The notes below the pieces were generated by a model that was not told the origin of the DNA, made no database searches, and saw only the letters and a program-made list of their open reading frames with translations. From assembly GCA_963677605.2 (NCBI GenBank), contig CAXXDX010000007.1, forward strand, positions 434,001-498,000: a stretch of DNA of 64,000 bases, in the 5' to 3' direction. Source of the stretch: JAGLOK01 sp963677605 (GTDB lineage Bacteria; Bacillota; Clostridia; Christensenellales; UMGS416). Of the stretch, positions 34,550-43,165 are shown in pieces; position 1 is the stretch's first letter; each line of letters starts with the position of its first letter. Made by a program: the position numbers and the translations under genes.

Positions 34550-36475
34550 ATGATAGAGTCAAATAAAAATGATATTATGTTTAGCTTTTTGGAACTAACA
34601 ATATCAGATTTTAGCTTCACAGTTTTCCGCAGAGCTTACAATCGAAACAATCACAGTAAAGCATTATATAGGTACAGTCTACCTACTGATAATACAAAGA
34701 TAGATAGGGATATATACGCAATATCTTTTAATGAAATGGAGAATGGAACAGAATTTCTTTGTAACTCTCATTATAATTATAATCTTACAAAAAAATGGTT
34801 AATGGAGAATTTAATTAACAAAGTTAAAAACTCATTTCAGGATGATAAATATATTATTGATGACCATTTTATTCCAAGAATTTTATTTATTATATCATCA
34901 CATAAAGAAGGCGATTGTGTCGTATCAATGGAACCATATTATCTGGAAACAACAAGAAGTTTTGGGTTTTTGCTAGATTACAAATTTCAAGCAAACCGTG
35001 GCTTTGAGAAAACTAAAGAAGCAAAGATATTAAGTTTGTCATTAATGCAAAATGGTATGAAAAATAAAAACTTTTATTCAGACAAACTAAAATATATTGA
35101 AGCATTCATTAATAATTATATCAAAATTATATTCCCTGTTCAGGAAGATGAATTTTCTTTTAATGTTACTTCAAAATTAACTAACCTTAAATTAAACCTA
35201 CTAAATGAAAAAACATATATTTTCAAAAATGGGCAAAGCATGGTTCAATTTCAAGGGCTTCAAGAATATAAACCTATTAAGGAAGTAGGTCGTATACCGT
35301 TATTCGTTTTTATTTTTGAAAAAAGCAAGGTTAATACAGCTAGACAATTAGTAAAAGCACTCAGAGGACAATTATATAATACTTTTAGTGGTATGGAAAA
35401 AATGTTTGGTGTAGAGTTATCAAATAGTAATATCAAGTCAATAGAAGTTGAAAATTACTCAAAAGAAAATTTAGGAAAAATTAAGACATCTCTTGAAAGT
35501 ATTGTGGCAGAAAATTTTGAAAAAGAAATAGTAGGAATATTTACAGGAATTGCAAAGGATTTTGATACAAACAATGATTATTCACCTTACTATACTGTGA
35601 AGAAAATGTTTTTGCAATATGGATACGCGGTTCAAGCTGTAACTATGGAACAAGCTATAAAGAAAGATGGTTTCAAATGGTCAGTTTCTGGGATGGCGCT
35701 ACAAATATTTGCGAAAATGGGAGGTCATCCATGGAAGGTAAAACCTCAAAATGAAAACTGCTTAATTTTTGGAATATCAAGTGCCCATATAAAAGATAAT
35801 GATGGAAATATTGTTAAATACTTTGCGTATTCATTATGTTTTGATTCGAGTGGAATATATAAGAGACTTGATGTGCTTGGGCAATCTAATGACGAACAAT
35901 CATATATAGAACAATTATCTAATCAGATAAAAACAAAAATTCGCGAAAATATAGATGATACAATAGATAAATGTGTTATTCATGTGCCATTTAAAATTAA
36001 AAGAAGTGAAATGTCATGCATTAAAGAAAGTGTTGATTTAATTAAAAAGACCCATCAAAAGATTGAGTTCTCTGTTATTAAAATCAATGTTAATAATAAG
36101 TTTTTTGGGTATTCGCATTATAATAGTCATATACCATTAGCGGGTAGTTATATAGCATTAGGGAAGAAAGAATTTTTAGTTTGGTTTGAGGGTCTGCAAC
36201 AAGGAAGTACGCAAGTAATATCTGCACAAAACATTTCCAATCCTGTACATATTAAATTCTTATATGGTCGTGACTTTAATGACAAAGAAATTAAAGCATA
36301 TCTTCAAGATATTATAAATCTTTCTGGAGCAAATTGGAGAGGATTTAATGCAAAACACGAACCAGTATCCACATTATATCCTCAATTAATTGCGAGGTTT
36401 GCAGGCAAATTTAGTCAGTATGATTTTGATTTAGAGATAGGCGAGAAAGCTTTAGATAAAGCATGGTTTCTATAG
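34550..36475 (+). CDS. Long prokaryotic Argonaute lacking catalytic residues
   Basis: The 641-residue product ends in MID and PIWI domains. MID shows 'SPYYTVKKMFLQYGYAVQAVTME' with 'WSVSGMALQIFAKMGGHPWKV' at its end. PIWI shows 'LIFGISSAH' (405-413) at the first strand and 'SGANWRGFNAKHEPVSTLYPQLIARFAG' (key part 'NWRGFNAKHEPVSTLYPQ') at the last. In active Argonautes the first strand carries a catalytic Asp ('GIDxSH'); here it is Ser. The second Asp region is 'IHVPFKIKRS', with no Asp. It therefore seems unable to slice, like long-B Argonautes. It probably binds a guide and senses target nucleic acid, passing the signal to the SIR2 protein 12 bases downstream. No PAZ domain could be assigned with confidence. 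GGAGG lies 7 bases before the ATG. Confidence 0.85.
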   Translation: MIESNKNDIMFSFLELTISDFSFTVFRRAYNRNNHSKALYRYSLPTDNTKIDRDIYAISFNEMENGTEFLCNSHYNYNLTKKWLMENLINKVKNSFQDDKYIIDDHFIPRILFIISSHKEGDCVVSMEPYYLETTRSFGFLLDYKFQANRGFEKTKEAKILSLSLMQNGMKNKNFYSDKLKYIEAFINNYIKIIFPVQEDEFSFNVTSKLTNLKLNLLNEKTYIFKNGQSMVQFQGLQEYKPIKEVGRIPLFVFIFEKSKVNTARQLVKALRGQLYNTFSGMEKMFGVELSNSNIKSIEVENYSKENLGKIKTSLESIVAENFEKEIVGIFTGIAKDFDTNNDYSPYYTVKKMFLQYGYAVQAVTMEQAIKKDGFKWSVSGMALQIFAKMGGHPWKVKPQNENCLIFGISSAHIKDNDGNIVKYFAYSLCFDSSGIYKRLDVLGQSNDEQSYIEQLSNQIKTKIRENIDDTIDKCVIHVPFKIKRSEMSCIKESVDLIKKTHQKIEFSVIKINVNNKFFGYSHYNSHIPLAGSYIALGKKEFLVWFEGLQQGSTQVISAQNISNPVHIKFLYGRDFNDKEIKAYLQDIINLSGANWRGFNAKHEPVSTLYPQLIARFAGKFSQYDFDLEIGEKALDKAWFL

Positions 36476-36487
36476 GAGGGATTTTTT

Positions 36488-37519
36488 ATGAGTGTAGGTG
36501 AAAGAGCTATAATATTTTTGCTGGGTGCAGGTTGTAGTTATGATGCAACAGTTCCTATGTCAAAGGGAATGGTTATAAATTTAGAAAGTTTGTTAGAAAC
36601 ATCTCATAAAGACACCTTGTTTCCTTTATATAACTATGTTAAATATACAATAGAATATGGTAATAACTTATCAGGGAAAAAACAAGTGTTTAATATTGAG
36701 TCACTTTTGGTTATTTTGCATTTATTATTTGAGAATAAGAAAAACTATCTTTATCCTTTTATTAATGGATATTCTAAGGACTTATTTGAGTATGCTGGTG
36801 CAAGTTTTGAACATATATCAGAGTTAATAAAATTAATCGAAAGAGAATTGCCGGGTTGGGTTACTTTGGATTCTTATAATAAAGCTTCATATTATAGTAA
36901 TTTCGAAAAATTTCAGAAAGAATTAAATTTTGCAATTAGAGTATTTTCACTTAATTATGATTTGTGCCTAGAAGAAAACGTGAGTTGTAAAGTTGAAACA
37001 GGTTTTTACGAAAATAATCCATGGGATGGCAATAGATTTATCCAAACAGAAGATGATGAAGAAACTGCTATTTACTTATATAAGTTACATGGATCAATAG
37101 ACTGGGAAAGAAAAAATGACCAGTTAAGGAAATCTGCACAACATGGAATAAAACCAGATATAATCTTTGGTACAGATATCAAGCTTCAAGCAATAGATCC
37201 ATACTTATTCTATCTTTATGAATTTAGACGATATGCTCTAGAATCTGAAATAATAATTTCAATAGGATATAGCTTTGGTGATAATCATATAAATGATCTT
37301 ATAAGACAAGCTTTAAGTTCTGGAAGTAGTAAAAAAATAATTAGTGTTGCACCAGTTCGCGATAAAAAAGAAGAGGTTGCTAGGATTAAAGAATGTTTAA
37401 ATCATGGTCGAGAAGAGAATATATTAGTTGAGAACAAGACAGCAAAAGAATTTCTAAGAGATATACTTACAGTTGAATATGTTGGAAGCAAGTTGCAACA
37501 GATGGAATTACCTTTTTAG
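36488..37519 (+). CDS. SIR2-domain NADase partner of the Argonaute
   Basis: The 343-residue product is a stand-alone SIR2 domain: NAD-binding 'FLLGAGCSYDATVPMS' (GAGxS, residues 13-17), 'FSLNYDLCLEEN' (N156, D158), 'KLHGSIDW' (H201) and 'SIGYSFGDNHINDLI' (259-272). SIR2 effectors with an inactive long Argonaute partner are described as guide-directed systems that deplete NAD and abort infection. AGGAGGG precedes the start, 12 bases after the Argonaute stop, so both are one operon. Key residues are intact, so activity is expected. The link to Argonaute is inferred from adjacency. Confidence 0.88.
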   Translation: MSVGERAIIFLLGAGCSYDATVPMSKGMVINLESLLETSHKDTLFPLYNYVKYTIEYGNNLSGKKQVFNIESLLVILHLLFENKKNYLYPFINGYSKDLFEYAGASFEHISELIKLIERELPGWVTLDSYNKASYYSNFEKFQKELNFAIRVFSLNYDLCLEENVSCKVETGFYENNPWDGNRFIQTEDDEETAIYLYKLHGSIDWERKNDQLRKSAQHGIKPDIIFGTDIKLQAIDPYLFYLYEFRRYALESEIIISIGYSFGDNHINDLIRQALSSGSSKKIISVAPVRDKKEEVARIKECLNHGREENILVENKTAKEFLRDILTVEYVGSKLQQMELPF

Positions 37520-37594
37520 AATAAAAAATTATTGTTTTTATCGCGAATAGGAGTCTTCATTGATTTATTATTAAATTAACAAAAGGAGGAACCG

Positions 37595-38431
37595 TTGGCA
37601 ATAGTAATAACCATACTCATAAGTGCAATACTGTCCGCAGCATTGCCTTTTTTAGATGATATTTTAACCAGTATAGTACCCATAGCATTGCATGCGGAAA
37701 ACTACATGACTATGGCAACGGGAACTAACTGGTTTTATAACGTATACGACATATTCTTTTCGTTCGGGATATCGGTGATTATACTGAAGTTTCTGAAAAA
37801 GGGATTTGATACATATATCGGATGGACAGACGGGGATGCAGATGCAGACCCGTTTTTAATTTTAACCAACTTTATAAGAGCCCTAGCAATAGCGGTGTGC
37901 TTCCCCACATTATATAAACTTCTGGCTGATGTGGTGACAGAGCTTACTGACCAGCTACTGGTTGCAATAGGTGCAGGAACATCAATGGACTTCGGAGCTC
38001 TGGTTACAGGAATAACAACAGCAGGTATATTTACAGGGATAGTATCGCTCATATTCTTTATCCTGTTCTTCATACTGTATATTCAATTTCTAACCCGAGG
38101 TATGGAGATATTGATATTAAGAATAGGAGTACCGTTTGCCTGTGTAGGTCTTATAGACAGTGATAAAGGAGTGTTCGGACCATTTCTGAAGAAGTTCTTC
38201 CAGTCAACAATAGCAGTTGTTATTCAGATATCAATGTGTAAACTTGGTGTTGGTATGATGCTAAACGGAAAGATATTCTGGGCAATAGCATGTATGTCAC
38301 TGGCACTTAAAGCACCGAGATTCCTATCCGAATTTATACTAATGACAGGCAGTGGCGGAGGAGGAATGATGAACAAGATATATTACACATCAAGGATATA
38401 CAGTATGGCAAAGGCTGTGATAAAGAAATAG
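37595..38431 (+). CDS. VirB6/TrbL-like polytopic membrane protein
   Basis: The start is a TTG preceded by AAGGAGGAACC. The 278-residue product has several membrane helices in two halves ('IVITILISAILSAALPFLDDIL', 'FGISVIILKFLKKGF', 'TAGIFTGIVSLIFFILFFILYIQF', later 'AIAVVIQISMCKLGVGMMLNG' and 'FWAIACMSLALKA'), separated by polar loops. This resembles the multi-span VirB6/TrbL component that forms part of the inner-membrane channel. It is the next backbone gene after the inserted Argonaute-SIR2 pair and before PrgI. Confidence 0.75.
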   Translation: MAIVITILISAILSAALPFLDDILTSIVPIALHAENYMTMATGTNWFYNVYDIFFSFGISVIILKFLKKGFDTYIGWTDGDADADPFLILTNFIRALAIAVCFPTLYKLLADVVTELTDQLLVAIGAGTSMDFGALVTGITTAGIFTGIVSLIFFILFFILYIQFLTRGMEILILRIGVPFACVGLIDSDKGVFGPFLKKFFQSTIAVVIQISMCKLGVGMMLNGKIFWAIACMSLALKAPRFLSEFILMTGSGGGGMMNKIYYTSRIYSMAKAVIKK

Positions 38432-38440
38432 GAGAAATAT

Positions 38441-38650
38441 ATGCAAATGATAGATGAAGTATCAAAGGTAGTAGTCTGGCTCATAAGAGCAGGTGCCGCC
38501 TGTAGATTATGTTACTGCCTTTTTAGAATGATATCGGCAGATGATGACCTAGCAATGTATAAAAGAAGAGCAAAGAACACATTAGTCTTTTATATCATAG
38601 CCGAGTGTGTCTGGATGATAAAAGACATGGTAATGAAATACTATGCATAA
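38441..38650 (+). CDS. Small membrane component of the transfer apparatus
   Basis: The 69-residue product has a short N-terminal segment, a hydrophobic helix with 'AGAACRLCYCLFRMI' and a second hydrophobic helix 'NTLVFYIIAECVWMIKDM'. It lies between the VirB6-like and PrgI genes, 9 bases from each, on the same strand. AGGAG lies ahead of the start. It is conserved in position in related elements, but no named family was recognised. A pilin-like or scaffold role is possible. Confidence 0.6.
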   Translation: MQMIDEVSKVVVWLIRAGAACRLCYCLFRMISADDDLAMYKRRAKNTLVFYIIAECVWMIKDMVMKYYA

Positions 38651-38659
38651 GGAGAAAAT

Positions 38660-38980
38660 ATGGAAGGAAATAAACTATATATACCCAATAATGTGAAAAC
38701 AAAGTCCGAGATATTTGAAGGTTTCGGAAAACATGAAATAATACAAACTCTTATATCAACTACAGCTATCATATCGATAGCTTTTTTGATATTCGCAGTT
38801 AATCACAATACAACATTCCTGATTGTATTTATACTAACCGGAATAGCAGGAAGTGTTATGTGTACAACAAAGGATAAAAATAACCAGTCTGTGTATGACC
38901 AGCTGAAGAACATGGTCAACTTCGAGAGAACACAACAGAAGTATGAGTATAAGTATATGAAGGAGTGGGGCGATGTTTAA
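38660..38980 (+). CDS. PrgI-family conjugal transfer membrane protein
   Basis: The 106-residue product has two adjacent membrane helices ('IIQTLISTTAIISIAFLIFAV' and 'TFLIVFILTGIAGSVMC') between an N-terminal amphipathic region and a basic C-terminal tail 'NFERTQQKYEYKYM'. This is the PrgI/VirB3-like layout and the usual place before VirB4. A perfect terminator-like hairpin sits inside it (38764-38787). It overlaps the next gene by 8 bases. Confidence 0.8.
   Translation: MEGNKLYIPNNVKTKSEIFEGFGKHEIIQTLISTTAIISIAFLIFAVNHNTTFLIVFILTGIAGSVMCTTKDKNNQSVYDQLKNMVNFERTQQKYEYKYMKEWGDV
38764..38787 (+). terminator. Intrinsic-terminator-like hairpin inside the PrgI gene
   Basis: Perfect 7-bp arms AGCTATC (38764-38770) and GATAGCT (38776-38782), loop ATATC, then six T (38782-38787). 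Confidence 0.7.
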
Positions 38981-39599
38981 ATGGTTCAAAAAGTTCAGAA
39001 AGAAGAAAGCAGATAAAAAGACAGTCACAGCCAATGACTTTATAAACATAAAAGATATAAAGGGCAGTATGCTGTATACAATAGATGGTTACATATTCTC
39101 ATATATAAGACTACAGCCAATTAGTATTGACTTGATATCACCTAAAGAAAAACGTGTCCTTATAAACACACTTACTGCAGAGCTATCAAGTGAAACTAAG
39201 CCATTTACTTTCTTTGCAATATCTCAGGTAGTGGATATGAGTAAGCTTAAGAATAGCCTGTATGATGTGCTGAACACAACATCAAATAATATCAGAAGAA
39301 GACTCATAAACGATGAGATAAAGAAGATAGCGAACTTTGCACTATCAGGTGAAATTATAGAAAGACAGTTCTTTGTTATCGTGTGGGAGAAACTACATGA
39401 AGACAGTGAGATGATAATAAAACGAAGAGCAACGGAACTGGCATATAAATTTCAGAGCTGCGGAGTAAGTGCTGAAGTATTGAACCAGAACATGATATAT
39501 CACCTCGTGAAACTGTTTGCACATCCGCAAAGCGGTCATCTTGATGCGGATGACCATGACTTCAATGCAGCAATACCAATTATTAAAGGAGTAATATGA
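38973..39599 (+). CDS. VirB4-associated protein (N-terminal part of a split VirB4-like system)
   Basis: The 208-residue product starts with a basic patch ('MFKWFKKFRKKKADKK') and then shows the N-terminal VirB4/TraC-type sequence ('IKGSMLYTIDGYIFSYIRLQPISIDL'; key part 'MLYTIDGYIFSYIRLQPI'). A helical region follows ('LSGEIIERQFFVIVWEK'). It ends in an ATGA overlap with the VirB4 ATPase gene. In many transfer systems these segments form the front of one VirB4 polypeptide, so this could be a natural two-gene arrangement or a split gene. The clean coupling and separate ribosome binding site argue for natural separation. Confidence 0.65.
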   Translation: MFKWFKKFRKKKADKKTVTANDFINIKDIKGSMLYTIDGYIFSYIRLQPISIDLISPKEKRVLINTLTAELSSETKPFTFFAISQVVDMSKLKNSLYDVLNTTSNNIRRRLINDEIKKIANFALSGEIIERQFFVIVWEKLHEDSEMIIKRRATELAYKFQSCGVSAEVLNQNMIYHLVKLFAHPQSGHLDADDHDFNAAIPIIKGVI

Positions 39600-41413
39600 G
39601 AAAATCAAAACAGAATCAAAATACAAGAAATCCGGCACTGCTTAATATAGTAACACCAATGGGTATGGAGTTTAAAAGAACAAGCCTTAATATAGGGGAG
39701 TTTATAGGAAAGATATTAGGAGTTACTAAGTATCCACCTATAGTAGAAACGGGATGGCTAGCTAAAGTATCAAACACACCCGGTACAGTTATATCTCAAA
39801 CATTCATGCCAGCGGATAATACATTGCTGGTAGAAAGTATATCAAAGAACATAATGCAGAACAGAAGCATAGCCCAGTCAACTCGTGATCCGCTTACTCA
39901 GAAAAGAGCAGAACGTGGTATTGAAGATGGAGAGCATATACTGACACAGATAGACCAGAATGGAGAAACGGTAGGGTATATGACAAACCTGGTTATGCCG
40001 ATAGATAATGATGAGAAAAGATTCGAGAAACTATGCAGAAGAGTAGAAGGATTATACTCTTCTATAAGGTGTAAGATAAGACCATTACCAAATCTTCAGA
40101 AAGAGGCATTTAAGATGTTATCTCCTTATCATGTACCACAGCAGAAGATAATAGATATAACACAAAGGATAGTACCTCTATCTACTTTCATAGGAGGATT
40201 CCCGTTTGCAAGCAGTGGATACAATGACGGTGATGGGACATGGTTTGCAATGGATGCTCATGGTGGTATGGTAGTACTTGACTTATGGAAAAGGGAAGGT
40301 GACAGAACAAACTCGAATATTGTAATCCTTGGTCATTCGGGTCAGGGCAAGTCAACAGCTATTAAAAACATCATACTATCTGAGTATATGATGGGTACTA
40401 AAGTCATCCTTTTAGATCCCGAGGCCGAGTACAAAGAACTCTGTCATAACCTTGGTGGGGACTGGATAAACTGTGCCGGTGGCGAAGGTGGAATGATAAA
40501 TCCGCTGCAGGTAAAACCTGCACCAAGGGACGATGATGGAGAAACAGATAGATTATATACTGATGAAGGGAACGGTATGGGTGACTTAGCCCTTCATATG
40601 AAAACACTTGATATATTCTTTAATCTATACCTACCATCATTAACTGACATACAAAAAGCGCTATTAAAAGATACATTAATTCATATGTATGCAGATTACA
40701 ATATTACTTGGGAAACTGATATAAATGACAGGAAACCGGAAGAGTTTCCAACATTCACTGATTTATATAATCTTCTTAAACAAAGAGCTGAAATATCAAA
40801 GAAAGAAGATTATGATGTGCTAATTGCCTTACTTAGCGATATTTCAGTAGGAAGCGATTCATTTCTATGGAATGGGATAACTACAATTAAGACAAACTCG
40901 AAGATAATATGCCTTGATACTCATGAACTACAGAATACAGAAGATAAGATAAAAAGAACACAATACTTCAATATCCTAAGCTGGGCATGGGAACAGATGA
41001 GCCGTGACAGAACAGAGAAAGTAAGACTTGTGGCTGATGAAGCATACCTAATGATTGATCCTAATGTACCACAGTCGCTTGTGTTCCTTCGCAATGTATC
41101 AAAACGTGCAAGGAAGTATGAGGCTGCAATATCAATAATATCCCATAGCCTTGTTGATTTCCTTGACCCATCAGTCAGAATGTACGGACAGCCACTTCTT
41201 GATATGCCTTCATACAAAGTGATAATGGGCTGCGATGGAAGAGACTTGGAAGATATCATATCACTTTATCATTTAACCGATTCAGAACAAGAGCTTGTAT
41301 ATTCTAAAAGACGCGGGCATGCACTATGTATGATAGGCTCAAAACGCTTGCATATATGGTTTCTTGTACCTGAGTATAAGATGAACTTGATAGGAAAAGG
41401 TGGGGGAAGATAA
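39596..41413 (+). CDS. VirB4/TraE-family conjugation ATPase
   Basis: The 605-residue product powers assembly of the channel and substrate movement. It shows Walker A 'VILGHSGQGKSTAIKNIIL', 'VILLDPEAEYKELC', Walker B region 'KVRLVADEAYLMIDP' and the C-terminal 'ISIISHSLVDFLDPSVRMYGQPL'. Its N-terminal part also has VirB4-type sequence, so only the extreme N-terminus is supplied by the preceding gene. It overlaps the preceding gene by 4 bases. Length is slightly below the usual 650-800 residues of single-chain VirB4, in keeping with the split. Confidence 0.92.
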   Translation: MRKSKQNQNTRNPALLNIVTPMGMEFKRTSLNIGEFIGKILGVTKYPPIVETGWLAKVSNTPGTVISQTFMPADNTLLVESISKNIMQNRSIAQSTRDPLTQKRAERGIEDGEHILTQIDQNGETVGYMTNLVMPIDNDEKRFEKLCRRVEGLYSSIRCKIRPLPNLQKEAFKMLSPYHVPQQKIIDITQRIVPLSTFIGGFPFASSGYNDGDGTWFAMDAHGGMVVLDLWKREGDRTNSNIVILGHSGQGKSTAIKNIILSEYMMGTKVILLDPEAEYKELCHNLGGDWINCAGGEGGMINPLQVKPAPRDDDGETDRLYTDEGNGMGDLALHMKTLDIFFNLYLPSLTDIQKALLKDTLIHMYADYNITWETDINDRKPEEFPTFTDLYNLLKQRAEISKKEDYDVLIALLSDISVGSDSFLWNGITTIKTNSKIICLDTHELQNTEDKIKRTQYFNILSWAWEQMSRDRTEKVRLVADEAYLMIDPNVPQSLVFLRNVSKRARKYEAAISIISHSLVDFLDPSVRMYGQPLLDMPSYKVIMGCDGRDLEDIISLYHLTDSEQELVYSKRRGHALCMIGSKRLHIWFLVPEYKMNLIGKGGGR

Positions 41414-41487
41414 AAAAACGTGCTCAAAGTTGCATTCTTATTATTAATAACTCAGAATGAAGATAGAAACATAGAAGGAGATATATT

Positions 41488-41673
41488 ATGAATAACTGGT
41501 TATTTAGATTATATGTTGTTTTTATCCTATTGGGAGCTATGATGGTAACTGCATGGAGTACATTCACACCTGTGATGATGCCTATGGGAGTTGGGATAAT
41601 TGCTTTGAGTTCTTTCCTTATTATCTGGGAAGGTACGCCTAAAGGAAGAGTAAAAGGCATACGAAAGAAGTAA
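41488..41673 (+). CDS. Small two-helix membrane protein
   Basis: The 61-residue product has two membrane helices ('FRLYVVFILLGAMMVTAW' and 'MMPMGVGIIALSSFLIIW') and a basic tail 'GRVKGIRKK'. GAAGGAGA precedes the ATG. It lies between VirB4 and the NlpC/P60 gene. No family was recognised. Confidence 0.55.
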   Translation: MNNWLFRLYVVFILLGAMMVTAWSTFTPVMMPMGVGIIALSSFLIIWEGTPKGRVKGIRKK

Positions 41674-41695
41674 AATTAAATAGAACAATGATATT

Positions 41696-41723
41696 AGGAA
41701 CATGTGTTCACATGTGCCTTTTT
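41696..41723 (+). terminator. Terminator-like hairpin directly before the NlpC/P60 ribosome binding site
   Basis: AGG-A-ACATGTG pairs with CACATGT-G-CCT with one mismatch and a very tight loop, then five T. The ribosome binding site GGAGG follows at about 41730. Confidence 0.6.
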
Positions 41724-41739
41724 GTATATGGAGGCAGAT

Positions 41740-43014
41740 ATGGCAGTAGACCCAGCTACAGTAAAAGCAATTGTTACAGTAGCACAGAAGGTATTATCCG
41801 ATAAAAAACTAAGACAAAAAATCCTAATAATCCTATCTATACCACTCTTTCTACTCCTTATTATACTCTCATCACCATATGCGATCTTATTTGGAACATT
41901 ACAAGATGGGGATGTTGAAACATCAATAGTCGAAACAATGAATGAATTGTACAATGAATTACTGACTAATATCGAGCATGAAAAAAGCAGCGATGATGTC
42001 AATGAAGTAAATGTAATATATATGGGAAGTGAAGGTGAACAGATAAATAATTCAGGTCATGTGATTGCTTTGTTTTCTGTAGATAATAATATGATGGAAA
42101 CTGAAGAGGCAACACAAGTGGCGGTTCTTACACAAGATAGAATGGAAGAGCTGGAATCGCTGTATTGGCAAATGAATTATATTGAAACAGAGATAATAGA
42201 GATACCATGGGAGTACGAGAACTATCCGCTTCCTATACTTTCTCCCACACCACAAATAACACCAAATCCACCGGACGATTATGAAACACCATCTCTGACA
42301 CCCACACCTGAACCGTATAGGATAAAGAACATATATGTAACTTGCCTTTCGTATCAGGACATGTTACAAGAATTTGAGTTTAGTGATAATCAAATAAAAG
42401 TACTAAATGACATGATGAGCGGTGAATATGCCGCTCTTTTTTTATGTTCAGGAGGAAATACACAAACGTTTTCTAATGAACAGATAAACAACATATTAAG
42501 TAGCATACCCAGTGATACATATATGAGAGCATCAAATATACCGAATGTTGCACAAACACTAATAGGAAAAGTTACTTACTTCTGGGGAGGTAAGTATAAC
42601 AATATTGGTATATGCCCTGAATGGGAAACGATGAAAGAAGTAACAAGTCCGGGAAGTACAACAACAGGAACATTAAGACCATACGGTCTGGATTGCAGCG
42701 GTTATGTAGCATGGGTATTCATAAACAGCGGAATATCAAAGGATATAGTTCATGACTATCTAGGCTCAAGCACATACAAACAATGGGAGTATTCTATGCC
42801 TGTGTTTAAAACTCAAATAGGTGATCTTGCATTTAAAGCAGTACCCGGTACAGGAATCAATCATGTAGGAGTAATAGTAGGTTTTGATAATGATGGAAAA
42901 CCGCTTGTAGCACATTGCTCTTCAAGTATGAACGGTGTAGCGGTAACTAGCTTTTCACCTACATTCAGATACATAAGGAGACCGGTGATATTGATGGAAA
43001 AGGAAGGGGGATAA
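41740..43014 (+). CDS. NlpC/P60 cell-wall hydrolase of the transfer apparatus
   Basis: The ATG at 41740 follows GGAGG. The 424-residue product has a membrane helix ('ILIILSIPLFLLLIILSSPYAILFG'; key part 'IPLFLLLIILSSPYAILFG'), a long extracellular linker with a Pro-rich spacer ('TPTPEP'), and a C-terminal NlpC/P60 peptidase. Catalytic Cys is in 'YGLDCSGYVAWVF', His in 'GINHVGVIVGF', and a third polar residue in 'VAHCSSSMNG'. It would open peptidoglycan locally for the channel, like VirB1/CwlT proteins. Only the peptidase domain is seen; no lysozyme domain was found. A terminator-like hairpin is inside the gene (42417-42443). Confidence 0.88.
   Translation: MAVDPATVKAIVTVAQKVLSDKKLRQKILIILSIPLFLLLIILSSPYAILFGTLQDGDVETSIVETMNELYNELLTNIEHEKSSDDVNEVNVIYMGSEGEQINNSGHVIALFSVDNNMMETEEATQVAVLTQDRMEELESLYWQMNYIETEIIEIPWEYENYPLPILSPTPQITPNPPDDYETPSLTPTPEPYRIKNIYVTCLSYQDMLQEFEFSDNQIKVLNDMMSGEYAALFLCSGGNTQTFSNEQINNILSSIPSDTYMRASNIPNVAQTLIGKVTYFWGGKYNNIGICPEWETMKEVTSPGSTTTGTLRPYGLDCSGYVAWVFINSGISKDIVHDYLGSSTYKQWEYSMPVFKTQIGDLAFKAVPGTGINHVGVIVGFDNDGKPLVAHCSSSMNGVAVTSFSPTFRYIRRPVILMEKEGG
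42417..42443 (+). terminator. Intrinsic-terminator-like hairpin inside the NlpC/P60 gene
   Basis: Arms GAGCGG (42417-42422) and CCGCTC (42431-42436), 8-base loop, then seven T (42437-42443). Confidence 0.7.
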
Positions 43015-43015
43015 A

Positions 43016-43165
43016 ATGAGTAAACAGAAACAGGTGGTGGAACTGCTGATATATCTTGTAGCACTCATTATTGGTATAGTACTTCTAATAAACGGATATC
43101 ATAAAGATAAAAGTGTTATACCGGAAACACCGCAGTATACATTTGAACCAGGGGGGCAAACATAA
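43016..43165 (+). CDS. Small single-helix membrane protein
   Basis: The 49-residue product 'MSKQKQVVELLIYLVALIIG' continues as one membrane helix and a short polar C-terminus ending 'QYTFEPGGQT'. GGAAGGGG precedes the ATG, and its stop shares a base with the next ATG (TAATG). Too short for a family call; likely a small structural or regulatory part of the transfer apparatus. Confidence 0.55.
   Translation: MSKQKQVVELLIYLVALIIGIVLLINGYHKDKSVIPETPQYTFEPGGQT

Noticed and set aside
37597..37655. Another terminator-like hairpin at the start of the VirB6-like gene (GCAAT/ATTGC before six T).
   Set aside because: The stem is only five or six base pairs, with a long or loose loop; too weak to list with the others.
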